Shown: one piece after another, positions 1-8,136 of the stretch
Position numbering within the stretch: position 1 is the stretch's first letter
How the letters are laid out: the number at the start of each line of letters is the position of its first letter
Assembly (NCBI GenBank): GCA_001603595.1
Contig: LUZK01000001.1
Location: forward strand, 1-34,923
DNA from: Bacteroidales bacterium Bact_19
GTDB taxonomy: Bacteria > Bacteroidota > Bacteroidia > Bacteroidales > ML635J-15
DNA: 34,923 nucleotides
Direction: 5' to 3'
The notes under the pieces: model-generated
Databases searched by the model: none
What the model saw: the letters and a program-made list of their open reading frames with translations, nothing else
Told to the model about the DNA's origin: nothing
Program-made: the position numbers and the translations under genes

Positions 1-396
1 GAACTATTGAATGTTGTATGGAATCAAGGGCCATATCCATCTAATGGGGATATTCCCGGAGAATATATTTTAGAAGGAGATCTTGAATTAGTATCTGGAA
101 TACTAAATCCAAACAATTTAAAAGCTTATATAACGGTAACAATATTGGATCCAGTTATAGTTTCAATACAAAGCAATCAGCAAATCAATGTTTATCCAGT
201 TCCTGTAAATGATGTTTTATACATTGAATCCGGAAATGTTTTGAAATTCGAATTATTTAATATTTCCGGACAAAAAGTTTTTGAAAGTGTTTGTCTTAAT
301 AATAAAATTGATTTGTCAGGATTTACTTCCGGAACATATATTATGAAATTGTATTCAGGCAACAAAGTTTTTATTCAAAAAATAATTAAACAATAA
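1..396 (+). CDS. C-terminal fragment of a T9SS-exported protein (type A sorting domain)
   Basis: The reading frame is open from base 1, so only the last 131 residues are visible and the true start lies outside the window. The final ~70 residues form a typical Por/type IX secretion C-terminal sorting domain. It has the NVYPVPVNDVLYI entry strand, then an ELFNISGQKV strand, an LSGFTSGTYIMKL strand, and the terminal basic KIIKQ. Such domains direct proteins through the outer membrane and are cleaved by the sortase PorU. The upstream ~55 residues are too short to assign a catalytic function. The gene ends in TAA and is followed within 15 bases by a hairpin terminator shared with the convergent peptidase gene. 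Confidence 0.85.
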   Translation, partial: ELLNVVWNQGPYPSNGDIPGEYILEGDLELVSGILNPNNLKAYITVTILDPVIVSIQSNQQINVYPVPVNDVLYIESGNVLKFELFNISGQKVFESVCLNNKIDLSGFTSGTYIMKLYSGNKVFIQKIIKQ

Positions 397-408
397 TTAT
401 AATAGAAT

Positions 409-445
409 AAAAAAGGCTGTCTATTATTAGGCAGCCTTTTTATTT
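409..445. terminator. Bidirectional rho-independent terminator
   Basis: Inverted repeat with stem AAAAAGGCTG (410-419) against CAGCCTTTTT (432-441) and a 12-base loop. An A-run on the left and a T-run on the right let it work on both strands. It sits between the convergent T9SS protein tail and the C1 peptidase. Confidence 0.85.
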
Positions 446-462
446 TATTACTAATGATATTC

Positions 463-1656
463 TTATTTAATATTTAATTTTTTACGAATATCTTTTGGAA
501 TAGCATCTTTATGAACAACAATATTCATTGTTTTATATCTAACATAAGCTTCTGAAGCATAAAAGAATCCGTTATAATCATTAGTTGTATTCCATGAATT
601 TTTTACATAATAGTATTTAGTTCCATTTTGGTCTTTGGCAATACCAGAAATTAACATTCCGTGGTCGTCGGTAGTTTGGTAATTATCAAATGCAATTTGT
701 CTGATTTCTTGGGTAATTGTTTTTTCCGGCATAGGTTTATCTAAAGAATAAAGCAGATTATCTTTTTCTTTTTGGGTGAGTTTTTCCCATCTTGCTCTTT
801 CCAGTCCATCAAGGTCGGGACGATCTTCTGCTGGTACAACTGCAATTCCTTTTGTCCATTTAAATCCTTTTTCGCTTACATCTGCTCCCCAACAAACAGT
901 ATATCCGTTATTTATGGCATTGTCAATAACTTGCATCATCTCGTCGAGTGGTAGGTTATAAGAAGTGCCCCATGCCCAGTTATCCGGAATTTCGAGAATG
1001 AATTGGGTGTAAAATGGATGATGAGTATATGAAGTAATATTTATATAATCATCTGTGTTAATTTCAAGAAACTTAGCAAAAGATTGAGGTGTATATTCAA
1101 CGCCTTTGTATGTAAATTTTTCGGGCTCTTTTCCGAGATATTCATCAAGAATTGCATTTACAGCTCTTTTCCAGGCAGTAGATAATTTTTTGTTTGGATT
1201 TTCTTTAACAGCATCAACAAAAGCTTTTAAAACAGCATCAAGTTCGCCGTGAACATGATTATCTTCTCCGTAATTTAAGCCTTTATAAACATCTTCAGGA
1301 ACAATACCATATTTTTTCATAACATCAAAAACATCGTGGAAAGATCCGCCAGCTCCCATGTTTATTGTACCGTGCATTCTGATGTATTTTTCGGCTTTTT
1401 CTTCATAAGCCTTTCTTACAACGTAAAGTTCAGCGAGATCAAATTCGGATTTTCCCATTCTCAAAAGTTCTGCTTCAATAAAAGCAATTCCACTATAGCT
1501 CCAGCAAGTTCCGGCTCTGTATTGATCTTTTACCGGAGTGGTTTTTACCTCTTTAACCATTGTAAAAACATATCCTTCTTTTTTAGACTCTTCGTCTTGA
1601 GCAAAGAGTCCAAGTGTAAATAAAGGAACAATCAAAAATAAAACTATTTTTTTCAT
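463..1656 (-). CDS. Secreted C1-family cysteine peptidase (bleomycin hydrolase / aminopeptidase C type)
   Basis: This is a papain-like peptidase of the PepC/bleomycin-hydrolase branch, expected to trim peptides outside the cytoplasm. I place the start at ATG 1656, giving 397 residues, because it opens a clear signal peptide (MKKIVLFLIVPLFTLGLFAQ). The longer upstream start would bury that signal. Active-site residues are visible: the oxyanion Gln45 and nucleophile Cys51 in DQYRAGTCWS, His332 in DDHGML, and Asn353 in KNSWN. The large insert between Cys and His is typical of C1B enzymes. It lies 38 bases downstream of a DUF819 gene on the same strand and probably shares its transcript. Bacteroidota commonly carry such exported C1B enzymes. 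The exact substrate is not readable from sequence. Confidence 0.88.
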   Translation of the reverse strand: MKKIVLFLIVPLFTLGLFAQDEESKKEGYVFTMVKEVKTTPVKDQYRAGTCWSYSGIAFIEAELLRMGKSEFDLAELYVVRKAYEEKAEKYIRMHGTINMGAGGSFHDVFDVMKKYGIVPEDVYKGLNYGEDNHVHGELDAVLKAFVDAVKENPNKKLSTAWKRAVNAILDEYLGKEPEKFTYKGVEYTPQSFAKFLEINTDDYINITSYTHHPFYTQFILEIPDNWAWGTSYNLPLDEMMQVIDNAINNGYTVCWGADVSEKGFKWTKGIAVVPAEDRPDLDGLERARWEKLTQKEKDNLLYSLDKPMPEKTITQEIRQIAFDNYQTTDDHGMLISGIAKDQNGTKYYYVKNSWNTTNDYNGFFYASEAYVRYKTMNIVVHKDAIPKDIRKKLNIK

Positions 1657-1694
1657 AAATTTAAAATTTAAATTATTTAATAATAGACCCAAAA

Positions 1695-2843
1695 TTAAAG
1701 TATGTTTTCAAATATCCAAAAAATTGTTACTCCAAGATAATTTCCTATTGCATATCCAATTAATCCTACACTTATGCCCGGGAGAATAATTTCTTTGTTG
1801 TTTAAAGAATTTGCTATCATTGGTACAAAAGGTGGAGAACATATTAAAGCTGTAGATGTTACGAAGGTTGTATCTCTATCAATTCTAAAAATGGAGGAAA
1901 ATATAGCATGCAAAAAGAAAGTTCCTAAAACAGTGAATCCAACAAAAAAGAAAATATATTGATTCAGATTATAAAACATTTCAGTTCTAACCATTGATGC
2001 TAATGCTATACTAAAAACAAGAATAAAGTACATTCCTAAATCAAATGATTTATCGAGTTTTTTCACGCTTTTACGTGTACCGGCAAATAGGCTCAAACTA
2101 GTGAGAACTAAAATTAAAAGCAACATAGATAATTTACCGGTAATTAAAAATGAAATTACGGCACTAAAAGTTGCAATAAATAATGAAAGAAAAAGACTTT
2201 TAGTTGTCGTTTTAAGATTTTTGAAGGAAAAAGGATCTTTTGCTCTTTCATTATATTCTATTTCTTCAAATTCTTTATTGTCTAGCGATTTTTTAAATTT
2301 CGGTAAAATAAATCTAAATAATACTTTTCCAAAAGTCATCATGAATAACAAATAAATAGCTCCAAAAAATAAGTCATAAGTATTAACTATTAAATATGTT
2401 GCTGGATCAACTTCCAAAGCTACTTGTAATGCAGCGAGATTGGGAGTTCCTCCTGTATATAAGCCTACCAACAATCCGCTAAGTTTCGAAAAGTCATCAA
2501 TTTTGTTTTGCCAGATGAGTTTTGCTATAACCAAAATAATTACTAAACTTAGTAGCCCAAGAAAAAGCGATAAAATTGTTTTTCCTGCAAGGTTTTTAAA
2601 TTGTTTTACATCTCTGCCGAACAGTAATAAAGGTAAAGCTATCAGAACACTTAAATTCATAATGGTTTCCTGAATTATAGCTCCGTTTTCGGATATTAAA
2701 CCAATAAAACTCAAAAAAAGTCCGGAAATAAAACACAAGACCACAGCTCCAATCTTATCCAAAAAACTATATTTTAAAGTGCTGCGTAAAATAAGGTAAG
2801 GAAACACGACTAAAAAAACTCCAAAAATAATATCGCCAATCAT
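1695..2843 (-). CDS. DUF819 family integral membrane protein
   Basis: A 382-residue, very hydrophobic protein with roughly ten membrane segments. The conserved motif GLYTGGTPNLAAL around residues 127-139 is the hallmark of the DUF819 (YjcL-like) family, a transporter-like family of unsettled function. A charged cytoplasmic loop occurs near residues 185-210 (KKSLDNKEFEEIEYNERAKD), splitting the protein into two halves as in pseudo-symmetric transporters. The gene starts 10 bases after the metallo-hydrolase gene and ends 38 bases before the C1 peptidase, so the three are probably one operon. A role in amino-acid or peptide uptake would fit the neighbouring peptidase, but that is only inference. 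Confidence 0.8.
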   Translation of the reverse strand: MIGDIIFGVFLVVFPYLILRSTLKYSFLDKIGAVVLCFISGLFLSFIGLISENGAIIQETIMNLSVLIALPLLLFGRDVKQFKNLAGKTILSLFLGLLSLVIILVIAKLIWQNKIDDFSKLSGLLVGLYTGGTPNLAALQVALEVDPATYLIVNTYDLFFGAIYLLFMMTFGKVLFRFILPKFKKSLDNKEFEEIEYNERAKDPFSFKNLKTTTKSLFLSLFIATFSAVISFLITGKLSMLLLILVLTSLSLFAGTRKSVKKLDKSFDLGMYFILVFSIALASMVRTEMFYNLNQYIFFFVGFTVLGTFFLHAIFSSIFRIDRDTTFVTSTALICSPPFVPMIANSLNNKEIILPGISVGLIGYAIGNYLGVTIFWIFENIL

Positions 2844-2853
2844 AAGTTTTAAA

Positions 2854-3615
2854 TTAAATTTTTATAACATGTCCATCGTATGCCAAAGAAACATTCTCGG
2901 GCAGTTGAGTGTTGATTTTATCGTGAAGCCCCATGTTGTGACTTATGTGAGTGAGGAAGGCTTTTCGGGGCGATACAATTTTTACAATTTCAAGTGCTTC
3001 TTCAAGAGAATAATGGGAGAGATGTTTTTCCTTTCTTAATGCATTTATAATCAATATTTTCGTACCAAATATTTTTTGAAGTTCGTCTTCTGATATATAA
3101 TTAGCATCTGTGATATAGGTAAAATCTCCGATTCTGAAACCAAATATTGGTAGATTATAGTGCATTACTCTTATAGTTGTAATTTTAATGTTTTGAATAT
3201 AGAAAGGAATTTCATCAATTGTATTAAGATTAAGCCTCGGTATTCCGGGGTAGTTATTATCCGAAAAAACATAAGCATATTCACGTCTTAAAGCTTCTTG
3301 AACTCTTTTTTCAGCATAAATTTCCATAGGCTTTTTTGTCAAAAAATTAAAAGCTCTGACATCGTCCAATCCTCCTATGTGATCTTTATGTTCGTGAGTA
3401 AAAATAATAGCATCGAGCCTGTCAATATTTTGTCTTAACATTTGTTGCCTGAAGTCAGGACCGGAGTCAATTAAAATATTTATTCCTTCTATCTTAATTA
3501 GAACTGATGATCGAAGTCTGTTATCATGAGGATTTTTTGAAGTACAAACCTCACATTTACAACCAATTACCGGAACGCCTTGTGATGTACCTGTACCTAA
3601 AATTATTACTTCCAC
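2854..3615 (-). CDS. Metallo-beta-lactamase fold hydrolase, PhnP-like
   Basis: 253-residue MBL-fold enzyme. The N-terminus (LGTGTSQGVPVIGCKCEVC) is characteristic of the PhnP-like branch, whose members are phosphodiesterases. The two cysteines in CKCEVC match the extra structural zinc site of PhnP. The metal-binding signature THEHKDHIGGLDD is intact at about residues 73-85. Further ligands are Asp in DSGPD and TDANYI, and the final His in LTHISHN. Full length for the family. It is the first gene of the minus-strand group 463-3615. The cellular substrate cannot be told from sequence. A cyclic phosphate ester is likely from the family, but no phn genes are nearby. Confidence 0.85.
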   Translation of the reverse strand: MEVIILGTGTSQGVPVIGCKCEVCTSKNPHDNRLRSSVLIKIEGINILIDSGPDFRQQMLRQNIDRLDAIIFTHEHKDHIGGLDDVRAFNFLTKKPMEIYAEKRVQEALRREYAYVFSDNNYPGIPRLNLNTIDEIPFYIQNIKITTIRVMHYNLPIFGFRIGDFTYITDANYISEDELQKIFGTKILIINALRKEKHLSHYSLEEALEIVKIVSPRKAFLTHISHNMGLHDKINTQLPENVSLAYDGHVIKI

Positions 3616-3628
3616 TTTAATTTTTCTG

Positions 3629-3636
3629 CAAAAATA
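3629..3636 (-). promoter_or_regulatory. Candidate -7 box for the MBL/DUF819/C1 operon
   Basis: On the minus strand this reads TATTTTTG, matching the Bacteroidota -7 consensus TAnnTTTG, 13 bases before the ATG at 3615. I see no good TTG -33 element at the expected spacing, so support is moderate only. Confidence 0.4.
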
Positions 3637-3689
3637 GTTTTAAAAACCAAAAATAATAATGATTTTTGCTTGATTATTTAAAATTTAGT

Positions 3690-4400
3690 ATGGATAATAG
3701 GAGTAAATCGGTTTTATATCTTATACCAACCGTTATTTCTGAAAATTCTGTTGCAAGAGTTATTCCGGAATATAGCAAAGAAATTATAAAATCTTTGAAA
3801 TTTTTTATTAGCGAAGATATTCGAACAACTCGGCGTTTTTTGAAAAATATAGATAAAACCATAAATATAAATGAGATATTGTTTTTTGAGCTAAATAAAC
3901 ACACAAAAGATGAAGACATTAGTGAATATCTTAATCCGTGCGAAAAAGGAGAATCTGTTGGTTTGATAAGTGAAGCAGGCTTGCCATGTATTGCAGATCC
4001 AGGAAATATTATTGTAAAAATCGCACATCAAAAAGATATTCGTATTGTTCCATTGAGTGGTCCGTCATCAATATTTATGGCTTTGATGTCCTCGGGGTTT
4101 AATGGTCAGAATTTTGCATTTAATGGATATCTACCGATGGATAAAACAGAAAGGTACAAAAAGATTAAACAACTCGAACAAAGATCCAAGTACGAAAATC
4201 AGACACAGATTTTTATGGAAACACCATTTAGAAATAATAAACTTTTTGCTGAATTGTTGAGTGTTTTAAATTCAAATACTTATCTTTGTGTCGCAGCAAA
4301 TATAACAGCGGAGGATGAATTTATTAAAACAAAAAAAATTTCTGACTGGAAAAAAGTTAAATATGACTTTGATAAAAAAAATTGCATTTTCATAATTTAA
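3690..4400 (+). CDS. RsmI-like tetrapyrrole-methylase-family SAM-dependent methyltransferase
   Basis: A 236-residue member of the tetrapyrrole methylase superfamily, closest in motif layout to RsmI, the 16S rRNA C1402 2'-O-methyltransferase. The N-terminal strand is LYLIPT. The SAM-binding motif GLISEAGLPCIADPGN corresponds to SDAGTPGISDPG of RsmI. The PLSGPSS motif follows. The usual PIGN after the first strand is replaced by VISENS, which suggests the second, divergent RsmI-like paralogue found in many Bacteroidota rather than RsmI itself. I chose ATG 3690 over a TTG start 24 bases upstream, because family members begin just before the first strand. First gene of a plus-strand operon, 16 bases before the next. 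Confidence 0.8.
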   Translation: MDNRSKSVLYLIPTVISENSVARVIPEYSKEIIKSLKFFISEDIRTTRRFLKNIDKTININEILFFELNKHTKDEDISEYLNPCEKGESVGLISEAGLPCIADPGNIIVKIAHQKDIRIVPLSGPSSIFMALMSSGFNGQNFAFNGYLPMDKTERYKKIKQLEQRSKYENQTQIFMETPFRNNKLFAELLSVLNSNTYLCVAANITAEDEFIKTKKISDWKKVKYDFDKKNCIFII

Positions 4401-4416
4401 ATATAAAATTAATTAT

Positions 4417-6243
4417 ATGAGTTACAAAAAGTTATTGAAAATATTTGTTCTTCTATCTGGATTGGCAGTTGTTGTAATAAGTTCAGGAAAGATTTTTAAT
4501 TATTCTTTATTTGAACAAAAAGATGAAAATGAAAAAACAATAATACTTGATTCTAAAACATCTTTTTTTCCTGATTATTATAACGATTTTGATCATTTTA
4601 AATATGATACATTGGTTGATTGTTATTACATTTACAATTCAGATGATAAAGAAATAGGCAGAGTCATTTTTACTTCGCCAATGTGTGATGAAATTTCAGG
4701 CTTTGGTGGACCTGTTCCATTTGCCATATTGCTTGACGAAGCTAATAAAATAAAAGCTTTGCATTTATTTGATAATAATGAAACTCCATCCTGGATAGAA
4801 AATCTAAAAAAATCTGGTTTTTTTGATTCGTGGAATGGATTAACCTTAAATGAAGCTTTAGAAAAAAAGGTTGATGCAGTAAGTGGTTCTACCATGAGTA
4901 GTTCAGCAGTAATAGAATCGTTTAATAAAAGAGTGTCAGCTTATGCAGCTTGTGAAGAAAAACAAAAGAAAACTGATTGGGTAAACTTTTTGGGTTTGAT
5001 TTTATCTTTTATAATCCTTGTATTTGCAGTTTTAAGTTTTGTTTTTTCTCAAAAAATGTCAAATTTAAGAATATTCCTTTTGCTTGGATTGGTTGGGATA
5101 TTGGGTTTTTGGCAAGGAAAGTTTTTAAGTATGGCTCTGTTGCACAATTGGTTAATTAGTGGGATAAATATTAAATTCCAGGTATTTATTTTTATAGTAT
5201 TGTTTTTATCAATATTATTACCTTTGATCACAAACAGGTCTTTTTATTGTAATTTTGTTTGTCCTTACGGAGCTGTTCAGGAATTAGCAGGAAAAATCAC
5301 AAAAAATAAAATACAAATTGATAGAGGTTTGCGACGTATTTTAAAGTCTTTACGTTATGTTTTCTTATTTGTTATTATGATACTTATTGTTGTGGGAACA
5401 GATATTGTTTTAGAAGATTTTGAACCATTTGGAGCCTTTAAGCTTCAATTTGCTTCTTTAACAACTTTAGTTTTAGCCGTATTGTTTTTATTTTTATCTG
5501 TAATTATTGATAAGCCTTGGTGCAGATTTTTTTGTCCTACCGGAGCTTTCTTATCTATGTTAAGAGCTAATGCAAATAATAAAGAAAAGAAAATGAGCTT
5601 GCAAACATTATTGAATATTATTTTAGCTTTGTCTCTTATTGTCATGATATATTTTAATTTCTTAAAACCATCAACCAAAACAAATGTTAATGATACTGTT
5701 ACTAAAAAAAATGTAATTATGAGCAATAACACTCTTGATGTAATTCACAGTAGAAAATCCGTCAGACATTTTACGGGAGAACAAGTTAATAAAGAACAAC
5801 TTGAAACAATAGTAAAAGCTGGAATGGCAGCTCCGAGTGCAAGAAATTTGCAACCATGGGCATTTATAGTTATTACGGAAAGAGAACGCCTTGATAAACT
5901 TGCAGATTTATTACCTTATGCAAAAATGCTTAAAACTGCAAGTGCTGCAATTGTTGTATGCGGAGATCTATCAAAAGCAGCTACAGATGTTGATCAAGCA
6001 TACTGGGTGCAGGATTGCAGTGCAGCGTCTCAAAATATTTTGCTTGCTGTTGAATCTTTAGGATTAGGAGCTGTTTGGACGGCTGTATATCCATACGAAG
6101 ACAGAATGAAACCTGTAATTGAAGAATTAAAATTACCTGAAAATATTATTCCTCTTAATGTTATTCCAATAGGTTATTCTACTGGAGAAGATAAACCAAA
6201 AGACAAGTGGAAACCTGAAAATTTACATTGGAATCAATGGTAG
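4417..6243 (+). CDS. FMN_bind / NosR-NapH-like membrane Fe-S / nitroreductase fusion protein
   Basis: A 608-residue three-part redox protein. After a membrane anchor (residues 7-24) comes an FMN_bind domain (about 65-172) with the flavinylation motif DAVSGST (153-159), where the final Thr would carry FMN as in RnfG. Next is a six-helix membrane region with two CxxxCP motifs, Cys278/Cys282 (CNFVCPYGA) and Cys369/Cys373 (CRFFCPTGA), like those of NosR and NapH. The usual C-terminal polyferredoxin is absent. Instead residues ~438-590 form a nitroreductase domain (HSRKSVRHF, APSARNLQPW, ESLGLGAVW). Positive-inside reasoning gives seven helices with both the FMN_bind and nitroreductase domains outside the cytoplasm. 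Electrons could pass from the membrane iron-sulfur centres to flavin and on to an external acceptor, but no acceptor is identifiable. An ApbE-type flavinyltransferase would be needed and is not in the window. Confidence 0.87.
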   Translation: MSYKKLLKIFVLLSGLAVVVISSGKIFNYSLFEQKDENEKTIILDSKTSFFPDYYNDFDHFKYDTLVDCYYIYNSDDKEIGRVIFTSPMCDEISGFGGPVPFAILLDEANKIKALHLFDNNETPSWIENLKKSGFFDSWNGLTLNEALEKKVDAVSGSTMSSSAVIESFNKRVSAYAACEEKQKKTDWVNFLGLILSFIILVFAVLSFVFSQKMSNLRIFLLLGLVGILGFWQGKFLSMALLHNWLISGINIKFQVFIFIVLFLSILLPLITNRSFYCNFVCPYGAVQELAGKITKNKIQIDRGLRRILKSLRYVFLFVIMILIVVGTDIVLEDFEPFGAFKLQFASLTTLVLAVLFLFLSVIIDKPWCRFFCPTGAFLSMLRANANNKEKKMSLQTLLNIILALSLIVMIYFNFLKPSTKTNVNDTVTKKNVIMSNNTLDVIHSRKSVRHFTGEQVNKEQLETIVKAGMAAPSARNLQPWAFIVITERERLDKLADLLPYAKMLKTASAAIVVCGDLSKAATDVDQAYWVQDCSAASQNILLAVESLGLGAVWTAVYPYEDRMKPVIEELKLPENIIPLNVIPIGYSTGEDKPKDKWKPENLHWNQW

Positions 6244-6246
6244 TTT

Positions 6247-8103
6247 ATGAAAATTTCATCTAAAAATATAACAATATTAATTTTGATTTTGAAATATTAT
6301 TTTTTCTGGATATTGTTTTTTGAGTTTTCCAGGTTATATTTTTTTATTGTCAATTCTAGTGAGTCAAAACATTATAGTTTAAATGAATTGTTTTCTCCTT
6401 TTATTCATGGCTTTTTACTTGATATATCAGCTGCATCTTATATATTATTTTTCAGCATGCCTATTTTTATTATTTGCCACTTTTTAGGTTTACCTAAAGT
6501 ATTAAAGTATTTTCTGAATATATACACTGGAATATTTTTAGCTTTTTCACTTTTTTATATTGTAGCAGATGGTGAAATTTATAAATCTTGGGGTTTTAGA
6601 ATTGATGCAGGAGTGTTTCAATACTTGAAAAGTCCTAATGCTGCTGTTGCATCAATAACAAATCTTAGATTGATTTTTTTATTTTTTATTTTTACTATTT
6701 TATCAATATCATTTTATTGTTTATATCATTTTTGGATTTCTAAAAAGATCGTGAATATCTTAAGGAACAATTATATTACTTTATTAATTATTATATTTAC
6801 TGCTGCATTGTTTATTCCTATTCGGGGTGGAATTGGAGTTGTCCCCATAAATTCCGGAGTTGCTTATTTTTCTGATAAGACTTTTCTTAATCATGCTGCT
6901 TTAAACTTAATTTGGTATGGAGGCAAATCTTTAATTGAAAGCCCGGCTCAATATGAACGATACGAATATTTTGATGACAAAAAATTACAAGAATATTTTT
7001 CTATGGCTTTTAATGCCGAAGATACTAACATAAATATTCTTAAAAAGAAACCTCAAAAAATTATTTTTGTAATTCTGGAAAGTTTTACAGCTGCAGCAGT
7101 AAATTTTGAGAATCCTTCTGAGTCGGTAACCCCTAAACTTCAAAATTGGCTTAGAAATGGTATTCTTTTTAATAAATTTTATGCAAATGGTGATAGGAGC
7201 GAAAAAGGGATTGTTTCTATACTTTCTGCTGTTCCTACAATGCCTGATTATTCAATTATGAAAAATCCAAAACAAACACAAAGAATTACATCTTTAATTA
7301 AAAGACTAAATGAAATCGGTTATAGTTCATATTTTTACTATGGTGGAGACATCAACTTTTCAAATATGCAATCATATTTGTACAATATCGGAATTGGAAA
7401 AATAAAGTCGAAAAATAATCTTAATTTAGATTGTAAATCTGGTAAATGGGGATTTCATGATGAATGTATGTTTGAACTTTTTGCAAATGATATTATAGCT
7501 GATACAGATACAGCTATATATATTTTATTTACATTGAGTTCACATGAACCGTATGATGTTCCTTATAAAGGTCCTTTTGAGCTTAAGGATTATCAACAAA
7601 AGTGTGATAATGCTTATTTTTATACTGATTCGTGTTTAAATGAATTTTTAACAAGAATAAAAAACTCTGATGTCTGGAATAATTCTCTAATTGTTTTAGT
7701 GGCTGACCATGGAACAAGATATAATGGTGTAGAAGTTTGGGCTAAACAAAAATTTCATATTTTAATGCACATTACCGGAGGTATTTTAAATATAAATGGG
7801 GATTTTATGCTTTGCGATAAAACTGCTGATCAAAGTGACATAACAGCCACCTTGCTCGGAGCATTAGGAGCTGATTACAAAGAATTTATTTTTAGTGAAA
7901 ATATTTTTCGTAAGAAAGTTACAAATGCATTTTATGCATATCACCATGGTTTTGCATTTATAAAAGGGGGAAGATGGGTCATTTACGATTCAAATCCACA
8001 AAAATTTGTTTACAGAGGGTGGAACTCAGAAATAATTGATAACCAGGCAAAAGCATATATGCAAATGATTTCAAGATATCACAAAAATCTATTCGATAAT
8101 TAA
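6247..8103 (+). CDS. LtaS/MdoB-like sulfatase-fold membrane phospho-transferase
   Basis: 618 residues. The first ~195 contain about five membrane helices (roughly 8-34, 54-80, 87-107, 140-163, 175-193). The rest is an alkaline-phosphatase-superfamily domain facing the periplasm. Metal and active-site motifs are visible: Glu278 in VILESF, a probable nucleophile Ser318 in GDRSEKGI (the Thr position of LtaS), WGFHDE near 401, His433 in SSHEPY, and Asp487-His488 in VADHG. Relatives transfer phosphoglycerol or phosphoethanolamine groups from phospholipids to surface glycans. Bacteroidota lack teichoic acid, so modification of a glycan or lipid A is more likely here. The gene begins three bases after the fusion gene stop, so the two are surely co-transcribed. 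Confidence 0.84.
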   Translation: MKISSKNITILILILKYYFFWILFFEFSRLYFFIVNSSESKHYSLNELFSPFIHGFLLDISAASYILFFSMPIFIICHFLGLPKVLKYFLNIYTGIFLAFSLFYIVADGEIYKSWGFRIDAGVFQYLKSPNAAVASITNLRLIFLFFIFTILSISFYCLYHFWISKKIVNILRNNYITLLIIIFTAALFIPIRGGIGVVPINSGVAYFSDKTFLNHAALNLIWYGGKSLIESPAQYERYEYFDDKKLQEYFSMAFNAEDTNINILKKKPQKIIFVILESFTAAAVNFENPSESVTPKLQNWLRNGILFNKFYANGDRSEKGIVSILSAVPTMPDYSIMKNPKQTQRITSLIKRLNEIGYSSYFYYGGDINFSNMQSYLYNIGIGKIKSKNNLNLDCKSGKWGFHDECMFELFANDIIADTDTAIYILFTLSSHEPYDVPYKGPFELKDYQQKCDNAYFYTDSCLNEFLTRIKNSDVWNNSLIVLVADHGTRYNGVEVWAKQKFHILMHITGGILNINGDFMLCDKTADQSDITATLLGALGADYKEFIFSENIFRKKVTNAFYAYHHGFAFIKGGRWVIYDSNPQKFVYRGWNSEIIDNQAKAYMQMISRYHKNLFDN

Positions 8104-8136
8104 TCTTGATTTGTAATAATATTTCATACTTTTTAA

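Noticed and set aside
1657-1692. 12-residue N-terminal extension of the C1 peptidase
   Set aside because: The signal peptide begins at MKKIVLF. The extension lies in the A/T-rich leader and would spoil it.
3666-3689. TTG start extending the RsmI-like protein by eight residues
   Set aside because: The ATG at 3690 places the first conserved strand at the normal distance from the N-terminus. The TTG extension has no family support.
5445-5853. Two minus-strand ORFs inside the redox fusion gene
   Set aside because: They are shadows of hydrophobic codons in the membrane region. They lack any start context or homology.
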